Source of the DNA: Opitutales bacterium
GTDB lineage: Bacteria; Verrucomicrobiota; Verrucomicrobiia; Opitutales; Oceanipulchritudinaceae
Reading direction: 5' to 3'
Assembly (NCBI GenBank): GCA_007133065.1
Contig: SLNJ01000016.1
Location: 1 to 64,000 of the forward strand
Length of the DNA stretch: 64,000 bases
Shown here: in pieces, positions 1 to 9,097 of the stretch
Position numbering within the stretch: position 1 is the first letter of the stretch
Layout of the letters: each line of letters begins with the position of its first letter
Program-made: the position numbers and the translations under genes
Notes under the pieces: model-generated
Told to the model about the DNA's origin: nothing
What the model saw: only the letters and a program-made list of their open reading frames with translations
The model's database searches: none

Positions 1-1553
1 GGGCGCTCGTAGTAACGTTCAAACTGCTCCCAGGACGGAACCCTCACTTGCCGGCTATCGACCTTCAGGTTCTCAAGCATGTCCCATTGAAGATTCCGTG
101 CGAGGTACAGGTTCTTCTCCTCTCCCATGTAGGTCGGACGGAACGCGTCGCCCGGAGGCACTTCATCGAGGCTCGTGAGGACTGCGGCAGTCCGCATGAC
201 CCGGGCTCTCTCTTGCTCGGAGCCCCACATGATCCCGCGGTGCATCACCTGGCTGGGGTATCCGTCATCCGGCGTGCGGCTGATCGAGGAGATCAAAGAA
301 CGGTTCGCCGCCAGGTCGTAGGGGAAGTGAATCCGCATGTCGGCACTGTAATTGCTGTTTCGCGAATCGTACGCCTGGCCACCGCCCGGGGTCATGACCA
401 CCATCGAGCCGTTGCCCCACTCATTGTTGTCGCGCAAACTCGTGTCGCCCCAATGGTTGAGCGAGATCCGGTCCGCGATCGAGTCGTCGTGCGGCCCCGG
501 GGCGGGATCGACCTCGACGACCTGCACCGGCCCGACGACCCACCAGTCGCCGTTGGCGAACCGACCGACCGGGTACTCATCATCAAACGTCCAAGTAATG
601 CCGAACTGGCTCACCTGGGAGGCCATTTGCACCGGATTTGTGCTGAATGTCCGGACCTCGCTGGTCACCGGGTCACCGCCTTCGGGAGTCGCGGCCACGC
701 GATAGTAATAGGTGGAGTCGACGTCCAGGTCGTAGATCCCGATCGAGTGGAACGTACCGCCAGCATCGAGCGAATCGGCGCTCAGGGAAAGGTCGTTCTC
801 GGAGGGCCCGTATTCGACCGTCACCGATGCCGGCCCCGATGTCGACCAGGTCAGGTCGGCGGTGTCGTGGGTCGAGCGGGTTTCAATGGCGCTGAGAACC
901 AGATCCGGGTTGACATGCAGCGCAAAGAGCTGGTCGGGGGCACGGCCCCAGTCGTCGTCCATCGGACCCAAATCGAACGTCAGATCCTGCCGAATCGGCG
1001 TCGTTCCGGTATCGCCCCGGCTGTTGCGCACGATCCAGGCTTCAGCCTCGGCGGAATCCCCCGCGCCGAGTGAATCCTGCACATACAGGAAAAAAGTCGA
1101 AAACGGCCCGGATCCGGGATACTCAACTGTGGCGTGGAGCGTGCCGTCATCAACTTCCCAGTCGAGGATGTTGACGGGATCGCTCGCCGGCCGATCATCC
1201 ATCGGGTGTGCGATCGCCTGATTGCGGACCGCGCGCACGATGGTCGGCTTCAGAGTCCATTGCGGCTGCACGAATCCCCAGCTGAATACCCAGCCACCGT
1301 AGTCGGGCTGATGCCATATCCAGCCGATATCGAATGAGTAGAGATACTCGCTTCCGCCACCGGCATCGAAGGCGAATAGCCATCCGATGTCCTGCTCGTA
1401 TTTCCAGTCGCCGGTTTCGTAAATATAATTGAAAGCGCCGTGCTCGCCAGCGGTGAGGGCCGGCGCTGCAAACAGCGCGAGGCAGAGGGATGTGATTGCA
1501 AGCAGTCGCGAGAAGGGAGAGGCGCCTGCGCGTGAGGTGTTTCTGAGATTCAT
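1..1553 (-). CDS. Secreted protein with aromatic GW-rich N-terminus and FnIII-like domain (3' end cut off by window)
   Basis: Reading from ATG at 1553 the frame stays open for 517 codons to the window edge, so the C-terminus is missing. The product begins with a basic n-region and a hydrophobic core ending near AAPALTAG (about residues 15-36), a typical signal peptide, so it is exported. Residues about 48-85 are rich in Trp/Tyr/Gly (GWLFAFDAGGGS, then FDIGWIW), a style I associate with secreted Opitutae proteins. A stretch around residues 205-265 (VTVEYG, then STYYYRV) resembles a fibronectin-III/purple-acid-phosphatase N-terminal domain. The segment after it, starting FGITWTF, is not recognised. 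No catalytic motif is visible. Other frames here lack these features and are shadows. Function unknown; export is the firm part of the call. Confidence 0.75.
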   Translation of the reverse strand, partial: MNLRNTSRAGASPFSRLLAITSLCLALFAAPALTAGEHGAFNYIYETGDWKYEQDIGWLFAFDAGGGSEYLYSFDIGWIWHQPDYGGWVFSWGFVQPQWTLKPTIVRAVRNQAIAHPMDDRPASDPVNILDWEVDDGTLHATVEYPGSGPFSTFFLYVQDSLGAGDSAEAEAWIVRNSRGDTGTTPIRQDLTFDLGPMDDDWGRAPDQLFALHVNPDLVLSAIETRSTHDTADLTWSTSGPASVTVEYGPSENDLSLSADSLDAGGTFHSIGIYDLDVDSTYYYRVAATPEGGDPVTSEVRTFSTNPVQMASQVSQFGITWTFDDEYPVGRFANGDWWVVGPVQVVEVDPAPGPHDDSIADRISLNHWGDTSLRDNNEWGNGSMVVMTPGGGQAYDSRNSNYSADMRIHFPYDLAANRSLISSISRTPDDGYPSQVMHRGIMWGSEQERARVMRTAAVLTSLDEVPPGDAFRPTYMGEEKNLYLARNLQWDMLENLKVDSRQVRVPSWEQFERYYER

Positions 1554-1971
1554 AAGGCTCTGAATTTGTCGTGTTGGATCGGTCCACTTCTACGCAATGC
1601 CGCTCCATTCGCCGCATCATTCTGCACAGGCAATCGCGGATTCTCCTTCGAGGCCGGGGCTGCTGGCGTGGGATCGGGGGATAGACGGACACAACCGTAG
1701 TCGTATAGTCGGTCATAGTAAGCCGGACGTTTCCGAAGCGTCAAGAAGAATTGGTACATGGGGGAATTGGTGATCAAAAACGGGTTGCATTGCCCAAGCG
1801 GCCTTCCGCCTTCAAATAGGAAAAAGCCCTGGAGGCCGAACGGATTACGCATGCCAAGGATTGACACGGATCGAATGGTGGCGTAATCCCGCTTCCTGTC
1901 CCGTCACAGGCAGAATCGCAACGGACGACGGGCTCGTATTCTACAGAAAATCACCGCTCATTGTTTAAATC
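1554..1971. other. Divergent intergenic region (418 bp)
   Basis: This gap separates the minus-strand secreted-protein gene from the plus-strand oxidoreductase. It contains the minus-strand promoter candidate at 1715-1744 and, on the plus strand, a TTGACA at 1861-1866 with a poor -10 (TAATCC) 17 bp later. A 105-codon minus-strand frame crosses it but resembles nothing and overlaps the next gene's start, so I do not call it. No RNA gene was recognised. Confidence 0.5.
1715..1744 (-). promoter_or_regulatory. Candidate sigma-70 promoter for the secreted-protein gene
   Basis: On the minus strand TTGACG (1744-1739), an 18-bp spacer and TACTAT (1720-1715) give a good -35/-10 pair. It lies about 160 nt upstream of the ATG at 1553, leaving a long untranslated leader. 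No experimental support. Confidence 0.4.
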
Positions 1972-3132
1972 ATGAAACACGTCCGCATTGGAGTTATTGG
2001 AATCGGCAACATGGGAACATCTCACGCGACTCGCCTGCACCAGGGCGAGGTCAAGCGGTGCGAACTCACGGCCGTCTGCGACACGAACCCCGCGAAAATG
2101 GCTGGCTTCGAGGGAAAGGTGAAGACCTTCGAGTCCAGCGAGGAACTGATCCGCTCGGGAGAGGTCGACGCCGTCATCATCGCCACACCACACTATTCCC
2201 ACACCACCATCGGCATCGACGCCCTCGAGAACGGCCTGCACGTCCTCGTCGAGAAGCCGATCTCGGTGCACAAGGCAGACTGCGAGCGCCTCATCGCCGC
2301 CCATGCCAATACCAAACAGGTTTTCTCCGCCATGTTCCAGATGCGCACCTACCCGCTCTACAAAAAGGTGAAGCAACTGATTGACTCGGGCGAACTGGGA
2401 GCCATCCACCGAATCAACTGGATCATCACGGCGTGGTTTCGTTCCGAAATGTATTATGCCTCGGGCGGATGGCGTGCCACGTGGAAAGGCGAAGGTGGAG
2501 GCGTGCTCCTGAACCAGTGCCCGCACAACCTCGACCTCTTCCAGTGGTATTTCGGGATGCCTTCCCGCGTCCATGGCTTCTGCAGGTTTGGGCACTTCCA
2601 CAACATCGAGGTCGAAGACGATGTCACAGCGTATCTCGAATACGAAGACGGCAAGACCGCGATCCTCGTCGCGACGACCGGGGAGACTCCCGGAACCAAC
2701 CGGTTGGAGATCGCCGCCGAACGAGGACGCCTGGTCGTCGAGGACGACCGAATCTCATTCCTGCGCAACGAGACCCCCACCACCGAATTCAGCCAGACCA
2801 CCCAATCAGCCTTTGGACGCCCCGGCGTCTGGAAGGTCGAGATTCCGACCGCCCCCCAACGGGGCGCTCCTCACATGACGATCGTCGCGAACTTCGTCGA
2901 AGCCATTCTCGACGGCGCACCGCTTATTGCGCCGGCGGAGGACGGCATCCACTCGGTCGAGCTGGCGAACGCGATCCTCCACGCCACTTTCACCGGCAAA
3001 CCGGCCGAAATGCCGCTCGACGCGGCGGCCTACGAGAAGGCTCTGATGAAGCGCATTGAAGGTTCCACGTTCCAGAAAAAGGAGCCCGCCCAGGACGTCG
3101 CCCCCAGCGACTTCAGCAAGTCGTTCCAATGA
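1972..3132 (+). CDS. Gfo/Idh/MocA-family NAD(P)-dependent oxidoreductase
   Basis: 386 aa, a usual length for this family of cytoplasmic sugar, inositol or polyol dehydrogenases. The N-terminal Rossmann fold has GIGNMG at residues 10-15. The family EKP motif is at 94-96, where the lysine lies at the nicotinamide/substrate site. GGGVLLNQCPHNLDL (about 176-190) matches the GG-x-x-x-D/N-x-x-x-H active-site region. The C-terminal half is the alpha/beta substrate domain. A second, diverged paralogue follows 54 bp downstream, and a third family member plus a TIM-barrel isomerase lie convergently beyond it, suggesting a small carbohydrate-derivative catabolic cluster. The exact substrate cannot be read from sequence. 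The ATG at 1972 has no clear Shine-Dalgarno. Confidence 0.9.
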   Translation: MKHVRIGVIGIGNMGTSHATRLHQGEVKRCELTAVCDTNPAKMAGFEGKVKTFESSEELIRSGEVDAVIIATPHYSHTTIGIDALENGLHVLVEKPISVHKADCERLIAAHANTKQVFSAMFQMRTYPLYKKVKQLIDSGELGAIHRINWIITAWFRSEMYYASGGWRATWKGEGGGVLLNQCPHNLDLFQWYFGMPSRVHGFCRFGHFHNIEVEDDVTAYLEYEDGKTAILVATTGETPGTNRLEIAAERGRLVVEDDRISFLRNETPTTEFSQTTQSAFGRPGVWKVEIPTAPQRGAPHMTIVANFVEAILDGAPLIAPAEDGIHSVELANAILHATFTGKPAEMPLDAAAYEKALMKRIEGSTFQKKEPAQDVAPSDFSKSFQ

Positions 3133-3186
3133 GCCGGTGCGGACCGGCGCAGAGAGCTGCAACCCATCTCACCCATTAAAATCCCA

Positions 3187-4260
3187 ATGTCTAAGAACGA
3201 TGGAATGACGTATGCCCCGAAGGGGAAGCCTCGTCCGGTCTGCAAACCGGGCGAGTTCCCGTTCGCCGCTGTAGCACTCGATCACGGACACATTCTCGGC
3301 CAGTGCCGGGGGCTGACCGAAGCCGGCGGTGACCTGCGCTGGATCTACGATCCGGACCCGGCGAAAGTCGAAGGCCTTAAAAAGGAGTTCCCCGACGCGA
3401 AAGTCGCGCGGGCGATCGACGAAGCCCTCGACGACCCCGAGGTGAAAATGGTCGCCGCCGCGGCCGTTCCCTCTGAGCGGGGACCGCTCGGCTGCCGCGT
3501 AATGGAGGCCGGGAAGGATTACTTCACGGACAAGACGCCCTTCACATCGCTCGCGCAACTGGAAGAGGCGCGGGCGACCGCCCGGCGCACCGGCCGGCGC
3601 TACATGGTGTACTTCAGCGAACGCCTGCACACGGAATCGGGCGTATACGCCGGCTACCTTGTCCGTGACGGCGTTATCGGGGAGGTCTTACAGGTCATCG
3701 GACTCGGCCCCCACCGCCTCTCCGCTCCGAGCCGACCGGACTGGTTTTTCGAACGCGCGAAGTACGGCGGGATCCTGACCGACATCGGCAGCCACCAGGT
3801 CGAGCAGTTTCTCTTCTATTCCGGGGCCGCCGACGCACGAGTTCTCCACGCCTCCGTCGCCAACTACGCCAACCCGGATTACCCCGAGCTGGAGGATTTC
3901 GGCGAGGCAAACCTCGCCGCCGACAACGGCGCCGCAAATTACTTCCGGGTCGACTGGTTCACTCCCGACGGCCTGAAAACCTGGGGCGACGGAAGGACGA
4001 TCATTCTCGGCACGAAGGGGTATATCGAGCTGCGCAAGTACATCGACGTGGCGCGTGACGACGCCCCCGACCACGTTTACGTGGTCAACGGCGAGAAGAT
4101 GGAACACCATCACGTCGCCGGAAAGGTCGGCTACCCGTTCTTCGGCGAACTGATCCTCGATTGCCTCAATCGCACCGAGAAGGCGATGACCCAGGACCAT
4201 GCGTTCAAGGCCGCCGAGCTCTGCATGAAGGCCCAGGAGGCGGCCGTGCGCCTGCGGTGA
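3187..4260 (+). CDS. Divergent Gfo/Idh/MocA-family oxidoreductase
   Basis: 357 aa, on the same strand 54 bp after the previous oxidoreductase and probably co-transcribed. The overall layout is Gfo/Idh/MocA: an N-terminal nucleotide-binding half, then a motif YGGILTDIGSHQVEQFL (193-209) equivalent to the GG-x-x-x-D-x-x-x-H region. Two features depart from the family norm. The first strand reads VALDHGHI rather than GxGxxG, and the EKP motif is replaced by DKTPF (115-119), which still keeps the lysine. Members like this may have altered cofactor binding. Substrate unknown; the neighbours suggest carbohydrate or polyol oxidation. Confidence 0.8.
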   Translation: MSKNDGMTYAPKGKPRPVCKPGEFPFAAVALDHGHILGQCRGLTEAGGDLRWIYDPDPAKVEGLKKEFPDAKVARAIDEALDDPEVKMVAAAAVPSERGPLGCRVMEAGKDYFTDKTPFTSLAQLEEARATARRTGRRYMVYFSERLHTESGVYAGYLVRDGVIGEVLQVIGLGPHRLSAPSRPDWFFERAKYGGILTDIGSHQVEQFLFYSGAADARVLHASVANYANPDYPELEDFGEANLAADNGAANYFRVDWFTPDGLKTWGDGRTIILGTKGYIELRKYIDVARDDAPDHVYVVNGEKMEHHHVAGKVGYPFFGELILDCLNRTEKAMTQDHAFKAAELCMKAQEAAVRLR

Positions 4261-4311
4261 TGGGGACGGTAAATGTGAGTCCGATGGTACCCGCGGGAGA
4301 CCCATGGGGAC

Positions 4312-5052
4312 TTATCCCAGACCCCGCCGCAAAAAGGTAGCGCACGCGCGCATGCCGCCGGCAAGATCGCCGCCGCTCTCCTCGTCGGCGGCCACCCATC
4401 CGCCGTAGCCGATTTCACGCACCGCGGTGAAGACCGGACCGAAATCAACCGCGCCCTCCCCGAGGACGCGGAACTCCCCGTCGGCGTAGTCCTTCATGTG
4501 GAAGTTGTCGATGAACTCGCGAAACGTTCGGATGACCTCCGCCACATCGACAACACCGCTTTTGACCAGGTGCGCGGTGTCAACCGTCAAGCCGTACGCC
4601 GGCTCGCCGTCGAAAAAGATGTCCAGGTCCTCCCGGTGCATGCACGGCTGATTGTAGTGCTGGTGCAACGACAGCTTGGTTCCGTGTTCGCGTGCCTCGC
4701 GGCCCAGAGCATCGAGCTGCTGCGCGAATCCGCGCAGTTCGGCGGCGCCCAATCCCTCGCGCGCGGCGCTGTGACAGAAAATCACCAGATCGGCCCCGAC
4801 GGCGCCCCCGAACCGGAAGATCCGTCGCAACTGCTCGCACCCGGAGTCATCGAGAGCGCAACCGATAATCAAGCCGGACACCGCTCCACTCAATTGCGGC
4901 CAGTCGCCGAGTAAACGCTGCGGGTCGTCCAGGTAGTCGCGATACTGCGCGGTCTTCAACTGCAGCCCCTCATAACCGGCGCCGCGGAATCCATCAATCA
5001 GTTCGCGAGCTTGATCGGTATCGCGGGTTGGTGCGGAGAATGCGAGTTTCAC
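4312..5052 (-). CDS. Sugar phosphate isomerase/epimerase-like TIM barrel protein
   Basis: 246 aa. It shows the pattern of the xylose-isomerase-like/AP-endonuclease-2 superfamily: metal-site-like segments LSLHQHYNQ, LTVDTAHL, NFHMKDY and a late WVAADEES. These supply the Glu/Asp/His ligands expected in sugar isomerases and epimerases. Its start overlaps the stop of the upstream oxidoreductase by 4 bp (ATGA at 5049-5052), so the two are translationally coupled and probably act on the same substrate. The gene converges on the oxidoreductase ending at 4260. Whether it is an IolE/IolH-type enzyme or another isomerase cannot be told. Confidence 0.8.
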   Translation of the reverse strand: MKLAFSAPTRDTDQARELIDGFRGAGYEGLQLKTAQYRDYLDDPQRLLGDWPQLSGAVSGLIIGCALDDSGCEQLRRIFRFGGAVGADLVIFCHSAAREGLGAAELRGFAQQLDALGREAREHGTKLSLHQHYNQPCMHREDLDIFFDGEPAYGLTVDTAHLVKSGVVDVAEVIRTFREFIDNFHMKDYADGEFRVLGEGAVDFGPVFTAVREIGYGGWVAADEESGGDLAGGMRACATFLRRGLG

Positions 5053-6038
5053 AGGGCATCCACCTTCGTGAGTTGTCCGCCGGATTCGGCCGACGACTGT
5101 ATCGCCTCATAGACCGCCATCGTGTGCGCACCGTGCTCCATGTTGGCCTCGGGTTGGGATCCCTCGCGGATCGCATCCACAAACGCCTGCAGCTCGCCGG
5201 AGTATCCCTGTTCAACCCCGCCGAGCGAGCTGCCGCTCACCCAGTCGGGCTTGTGCGCGGCAAAGGGCTGATTGTGCTGCGCGGCAACCATCTCCGTCGA
5301 ATTCTCAAGCTGAACGCTCACTCCGTTGCTGCCGACGAGCGAGACACTCTCCCAGTTGCGTCCTTTCATGCGATCGGTAACCGCGAAGGTTCCGATCGCT
5401 CCATTGGCAAATCGAAAGCTCACCGCATAAGCATGCGGCGAGTCCCCCGTCTTCATCGCAGCGACCTCCGCAACCGGTCCGAAGAGATAGCAGACCAGAT
5501 CGACCACGTGACACCCCCATTGCAATAGATAGGCATCGATGGGGTTGTCCGTCGGCGTATGCGGTCCACGCGTGCGCAACAGCGTCAGGAGCGCCGGATC
5601 TCCGAAGTCGCTCCCGTCGATGATCGCCTTCGCCTTGGTGTAGGCCGTGGCGAATCGCTTCTTGTAGGCGGTCATGCAAATCCGCTTGCTCTTTCGGCTC
5701 GCCTCGAGCATCGCCCGGGCTTCAGCGAGGGTGTTGCAGCTCGGCTTCTCGAGGTAGACGTGATACCCCTGTTCCAGCAGCTCAACCGCGACTTCCGCGT
5801 GAAACGTCGAGTTGACACAGACCAGCACGCCGACCGGATGCTCCTCCTTGAGCATCTCGCGATAATCCGTGTAGGACCGCTGGATCCCGAATTTCGACGC
5901 AACGCGTTCGGCGCGCTCGCGATCGAGATCCGCGTTTGCGACGACACCGGCGCTGCGAAGCTGCCAGAAATACGGATACATGTTGCGGGAGGAATGCCCT
6001 CCGGCACCGATCATACAAAGTTTCAGGTCTTCGGGCAT
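5049..6038 (-). CDS. Gfo/Idh/MocA-family oxidoreductase
   Basis: 329 aa from ATG 6038. The open frame continues upstream to 6458, but that extension runs antisense to the PEBP-like gene and has no family similarity, so the start MPEDLKLCMIGAGGHS is preferred. The glycine motif GAGGHS is at residues 11-16, EKP at 97-99, and WGCHVVDLVCYLFGPV supplies the His/Asp of the active-site helix. It forms an ATGA-overlapping pair with the TIM-barrel isomerase downstream. This is the third oxidoreductase of this fold in 4 kb, consistent with stepwise oxidation and epimerisation of a sugar or cyclitol. Confidence 0.87.
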   Translation of the reverse strand: MPEDLKLCMIGAGGHSSRNMYPYFWQLRSAGVVANADLDRERAERVASKFGIQRSYTDYREMLKEEHPVGVLVCVNSTFHAEVAVELLEQGYHVYLEKPSCNTLAEARAMLEASRKSKRICMTAYKKRFATAYTKAKAIIDGSDFGDPALLTLLRTRGPHTPTDNPIDAYLLQWGCHVVDLVCYLFGPVAEVAAMKTGDSPHAYAVSFRFANGAIGTFAVTDRMKGRNWESVSLVGSNGVSVQLENSTEMVAAQHNQPFAAHKPDWVSGSSLGGVEQGYSGELQAFVDAIREGSQPEANMEHGAHTMAVYEAIQSSAESGGQLTKVDAL

Positions 6039-6192
6039 AACCGGATGATTGGAAGCACTCGATCTGCGTTCAAGCCTAAATTTCCTTCCCGGTAATCCAA
6101 CGCAGTTTTCCCTTGCGTTGGCCGGAAGCTCGTCCTGAATAATCCCTTTCGGCCATACGCTACGGCCGCTGAACCACGATGAAACACACCTG

Positions 6193-6636
6193 ATGCAATT
6201 CACAAGCCCGGCATTTGAAGAAAAAGCGAAGATTCCCGAAAAGTATACCTTCGGCGGCGCGAATGTGAGCCCGCCGCTACGAATCGGCGATGTGCCCGAT
6301 GGCGCCAGGAGCCTTGTCATACTCGCCGAGGACATCGATTCGCCGATCGGAGTGTTCACCCATTGGGTGGTCTGGAACATTTCACCCGACACAACCGAAA
6401 TACCGGAAGGCGCAACGCCGCAGGGGGCGCAGATCGGCTGCAACGGCTTCGGCGACACACGCTACGCCGGCCCGTGCCCGCCCTCCGGCCACCACAGGTA
6501 CCGATTCCGGTTACTCGCCCTCGACAAAGAGCTGGATGCCACCACGCCTGACAGGAAAGACCAGATCGCTTCAGAAATGAAGGGCCATGTCATCGCCGAA
6601 GCTGCGCTTACCGGGTCGTATCAAGCCAAGCCCTGA
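6193..6636 (+). CDS. YbhB/YbcL family Raf-kinase-inhibitor-like (PEBP) protein
   Basis: 147 aa, matching the bacterial YbhB/YbcL family, homologues of phosphatidylethanolamine-binding protein. The ligand-site signatures are visible: DIDSP in the N-terminal half, THWVVWN, and GPCPPSGHHRYRF toward the middle. It has no signal peptide, so it is probably cytoplasmic. The cellular role of bacterial members is not well established. It is divergent from the oxidoreductase pair and lies 88 bp before the BCCT transporter. Confidence 0.9.
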   Translation: MQFTSPAFEEKAKIPEKYTFGGANVSPPLRIGDVPDGARSLVILAEDIDSPIGVFTHWVVWNISPDTTEIPEGATPQGAQIGCNGFGDTRYAGPCPPSGHHRYRFRLLALDKELDATTPDRKDQIASEMKGHVIAEAALTGSYQAKP

Positions 6637-6724
6637 GTCATGGGAGTCTATCGCCGAGCAAATCCCGAAAGATTCCCCGTTCTGAATCACCATCGGCAAC
6701 GGTGAGCCAAAAAGTCCATTGATC

Positions 6725-8293
6725 ATGTACGAACAATTGCGAATCAAAATGCGACGCTTCTTCAAGACGGTGCACTTCACCGTCGCCTGGATCTCGATGA
6801 GCGTCGTGCTCCTCTTCGTTCTCTTCGGGAGCATCTTTCCCGCGGCAGCGCAGGACCTGTTCAACTCCATCCATGGGTTCATCACCGAGTATTTTGGGTG
6901 GTACTACCTGCTCGCGGCGAGCTTCTTTCTGCTTTTCGCACTGTGGCTGCTGTTCAGCCGCTACGGAAGCATTCGCCTCGGTGGAGCTCACGAACGACCC
7001 GAGTTCGGCTACTTCACCTGGTTCTCGATGATGTTCAGCGCGGGGATGGGCATCGGCCTGGTTTTCTACAGCATCGCCGAGCCGCTCGCCTACTTCGCCA
7101 ATCCGCCGATCGGCGAAGGGGGCACAGCAGAGGCGGCCAACACCGCGATGCTGTTCACGTATTTCCATTGGGGCCTGCACGCATGGGCGATCTACGTCGT
7201 GCTCGCACTCTCCCTCGCCTATTTCAGCTATCGGTTTCGGATGCCGCTGACGATTCGGTCGATGTTCTACCCGATTTTCGGCGACCGCATCTACGGGCCG
7301 ATCGGAAACACGATCGATATCCTGGCGATCTTTGCGACCCTGTTCGGCCTGGCGACCTCTCTCGGGCTCGGCGTGATGCAGCTCAACTCCGGCCTCAACA
7401 TCATCGCGGGGATCGAGGAGTCCACATTCAACCAGGTGATTCTAATCGCCGCGGTGACATTCATAGCCGTACTGTCAGTCGTATCGGGTCTCCATCGCGG
7501 CCTGAAATGGCTCAGCGTTTTCAACCTCATCGTAGCGATCCTCTTTCTTACGTTTGTATTTCTCGCGGGCCCAACATTGTTCAATCTCCGCTTCCTCGTG
7601 GACAGTACCGGCGGTTACCTTCAGAATCTCATCCAGATGAGCTTCTGGAACGACGCCGTCGGCGCCTCGGGGTACGGGGACGAGCCCTCGGCGTTCCAGA
7701 AGGATTGGACCATCTTCTACTGGGCCTGGTGGATTGCCTGGTCCCCGTTTGTCGGGATCTTTATAGCACGGGTATCCCGCGGCCGAACCGTACGGGAGTT
7801 CGTCACCGGCGCTCTGTTGCTTCCAACCGCGTTCGTCTTCGTGTGGCTCACCGTGTTCGGCGGAACGGCATTGCATCTCGAAATCGCCGCGGGAGAATCG
7901 GGAGCCGGGATCGCGGACGCCGACCTGACAGCCGCACTGTTTGTGACGCTCGGCCACCTTCCCTGGAGCTTCCTCGCATCGCTCGTTGCATGTCTCCTGA
8001 TCGCCACCTATTTTATCACATCCTCGGACTCCGCCACGCACGTCGTTGATGCGCTCATCACCCGCGGGAGCAAGCGCTCACCGACACGCCAGCGGGTCAT
8101 CTGGGGAGTCACCGAGGGCGCGGTGGCCGCCGTCCTCCTGATTGTCGGAGGGGACGCCGCCCTGCGCAGCCTTCAAACCGGATCGATCACAACCGGATTG
8201 CCGTTCTCAATCATCCTGATCTTCGTCTGCGTCAACCTGTTCCGCGCACTGCGCCAGGAATTCAAGGTCAAGGGAGTCGATCCCGACCCCTGA
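6725..8293 (+). CDS. BCCT family transporter (betaine/carnitine/choline type)
   Basis: About 522 aa, an inner-membrane secondary transporter with about 12 hydrophobic segments. Family hallmarks are GMGIGLVFYSIAEP (the glycine-rich TM segment) and the aromatic box YWAWWIAWSPFVGIFIARVSRGR in TM8, which binds quaternary ammonium substrates. Substrates are probably glycine betaine or related osmolytes, driven by Na+ or H+; the glycine at GMGIG rather than GMDI would fit Na+ coupling, but this is inference. The start is ambiguous: a TTG at 6719 or this ATG at 6725. There is no long cytoplasmic C-terminal osmosensory tail. Confidence 0.9.
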   Translation: MYEQLRIKMRRFFKTVHFTVAWISMSVVLLFVLFGSIFPAAAQDLFNSIHGFITEYFGWYYLLAASFFLLFALWLLFSRYGSIRLGGAHERPEFGYFTWFSMMFSAGMGIGLVFYSIAEPLAYFANPPIGEGGTAEAANTAMLFTYFHWGLHAWAIYVVLALSLAYFSYRFRMPLTIRSMFYPIFGDRIYGPIGNTIDILAIFATLFGLATSLGLGVMQLNSGLNIIAGIEESTFNQVILIAAVTFIAVLSVVSGLHRGLKWLSVFNLIVAILFLTFVFLAGPTLFNLRFLVDSTGGYLQNLIQMSFWNDAVGASGYGDEPSAFQKDWTIFYWAWWIAWSPFVGIFIARVSRGRTVREFVTGALLLPTAFVFVWLTVFGGTALHLEIAAGESGAGIADADLTAALFVTLGHLPWSFLASLVACLLIATYFITSSDSATHVVDALITRGSKRSPTRQRVIWGVTEGAVAAVLLIVGGDAALRSLQTGSITTGLPFSIILIFVCVNLFRALRQEFKVKGVDPDP

Positions 8294-8308
8294 TCCCTTG
8301 CGCCTGCG

Positions 8309-9097
8309 TCAGGGCGCTACGGTAACCCGATAGTAACCCCGGCGCAATTCTGCGGCGAAAAAAGGCCGGTACAAATATGTCCGAATCGCTGTATCGTATT
8401 CCTCGATACCGGTGGATTGCGCCAGCAATGGTTCGCCGGTGATCCGCCCGCCCTCGACAAGAATCTGGAACACCGCGGGGCGCCACAGGGCATGGTCAAA
8501 CAACGCGAGCACTGAATCGGGCAGCGGTTCCCTGTGGACCGCGCGCCCGGTTTCCAGAGAGTGCACGACCAGCGTCGCACCGGCGACCAGCGGACCTGCA
8601 CCGTCCGATAGATCTCTCCGTCCAAAGCTTGAAAAGACCGCCCAACGCGGTTCGGTGAGCGTGTCCTCGGGTTCGATCTTCCGATCCGCGTCCGAAGCGG
8701 GCACGAAACTGTCCACCGCCTCACCGAGCAGACGGAGCGACTCCGGGAAATCGCCGAAGAGACGCTGTTCCGGATAGTCGACGGGATTCTGCAACGCCCC
8801 GGCTGCATTCCACTGGCTGGGAAGGAAGAGTGGCGCGGAATCGAAGAGCAGCGCCTGCTCCCTGAAGAGGCGATCCCGTGCGTTCTCGCCGTCGCCGAAA
8901 AACTGCACGAACGCGCGTGGTTGCGGGACCGCAGATTCCTCGGGAAACTCGATCCGAATAAAGAAGAAAAAGAACGCATGTAGTGCGACACCCGCGACAA
9001 TGGCGCACAGAGCGAGCGGGGTCGGCCAGATCGTCCGCATGCGGCCCCAGGCGGGTGTCACGGCATCGACGCGGTCCCTGGTGCCGGTATTTCTCAT
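8309..9097 (-). CDS. TonB-like membrane-anchored periplasmic protein
   Basis: 262 aa. One hydrophobic helix near residues 26-47 (PLALCAIVAGVALHAFFFFF) anchors it, with the rest in the periplasm. The last 65 residues have the shape of a TonB C-terminal domain: QILVEGGRITGEPLL, then STGIEEYDTAIRTYLYRPFF and a final YYRVTVAP strand. Unlike classical TonB it has no proline-rich linker; a globular stretch of about 120 residues takes its place. It overlaps exbD by 4 bp and is the last gene of the TPR-ExbB-ExbD operon. It is likely the energy-transducing partner of that ExbBD pair; this is inferred from position and C-terminal pattern. Confidence 0.6.
   Translation of the reverse strand: MRNTGTRDRVDAVTPAWGRMRTIWPTPLALCAIVAGVALHAFFFFFIRIEFPEESAVPQPRAFVQFFGDGENARDRLFREQALLFDSAPLFLPSQWNAAGALQNPVDYPEQRLFGDFPESLRLLGEAVDSFVPASDADRKIEPEDTLTEPRWAVFSSFGRRDLSDGAGPLVAGATLVVHSLETGRAVHREPLPDSVLALFDHALWRPAVFQILVEGGRITGEPLLAQSTGIEEYDTAIRTYLYRPFFAAELRRGYYRVTVAP

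Noticed and set aside
48-1073. 341-codon plus-strand frame at the window start
   Set aside because: It is antisense to the exported-protein frame, which has a signal peptide and domain-like sequence; the plus-strand translation is rich in Arg/Val/His typical of shadow frames.
1550-1867. 105-codon minus-strand frame before the secreted-protein gene
   Set aside because: No recognisable features, overlaps the next start codon and contains the promoter candidate; more likely leader sequence.
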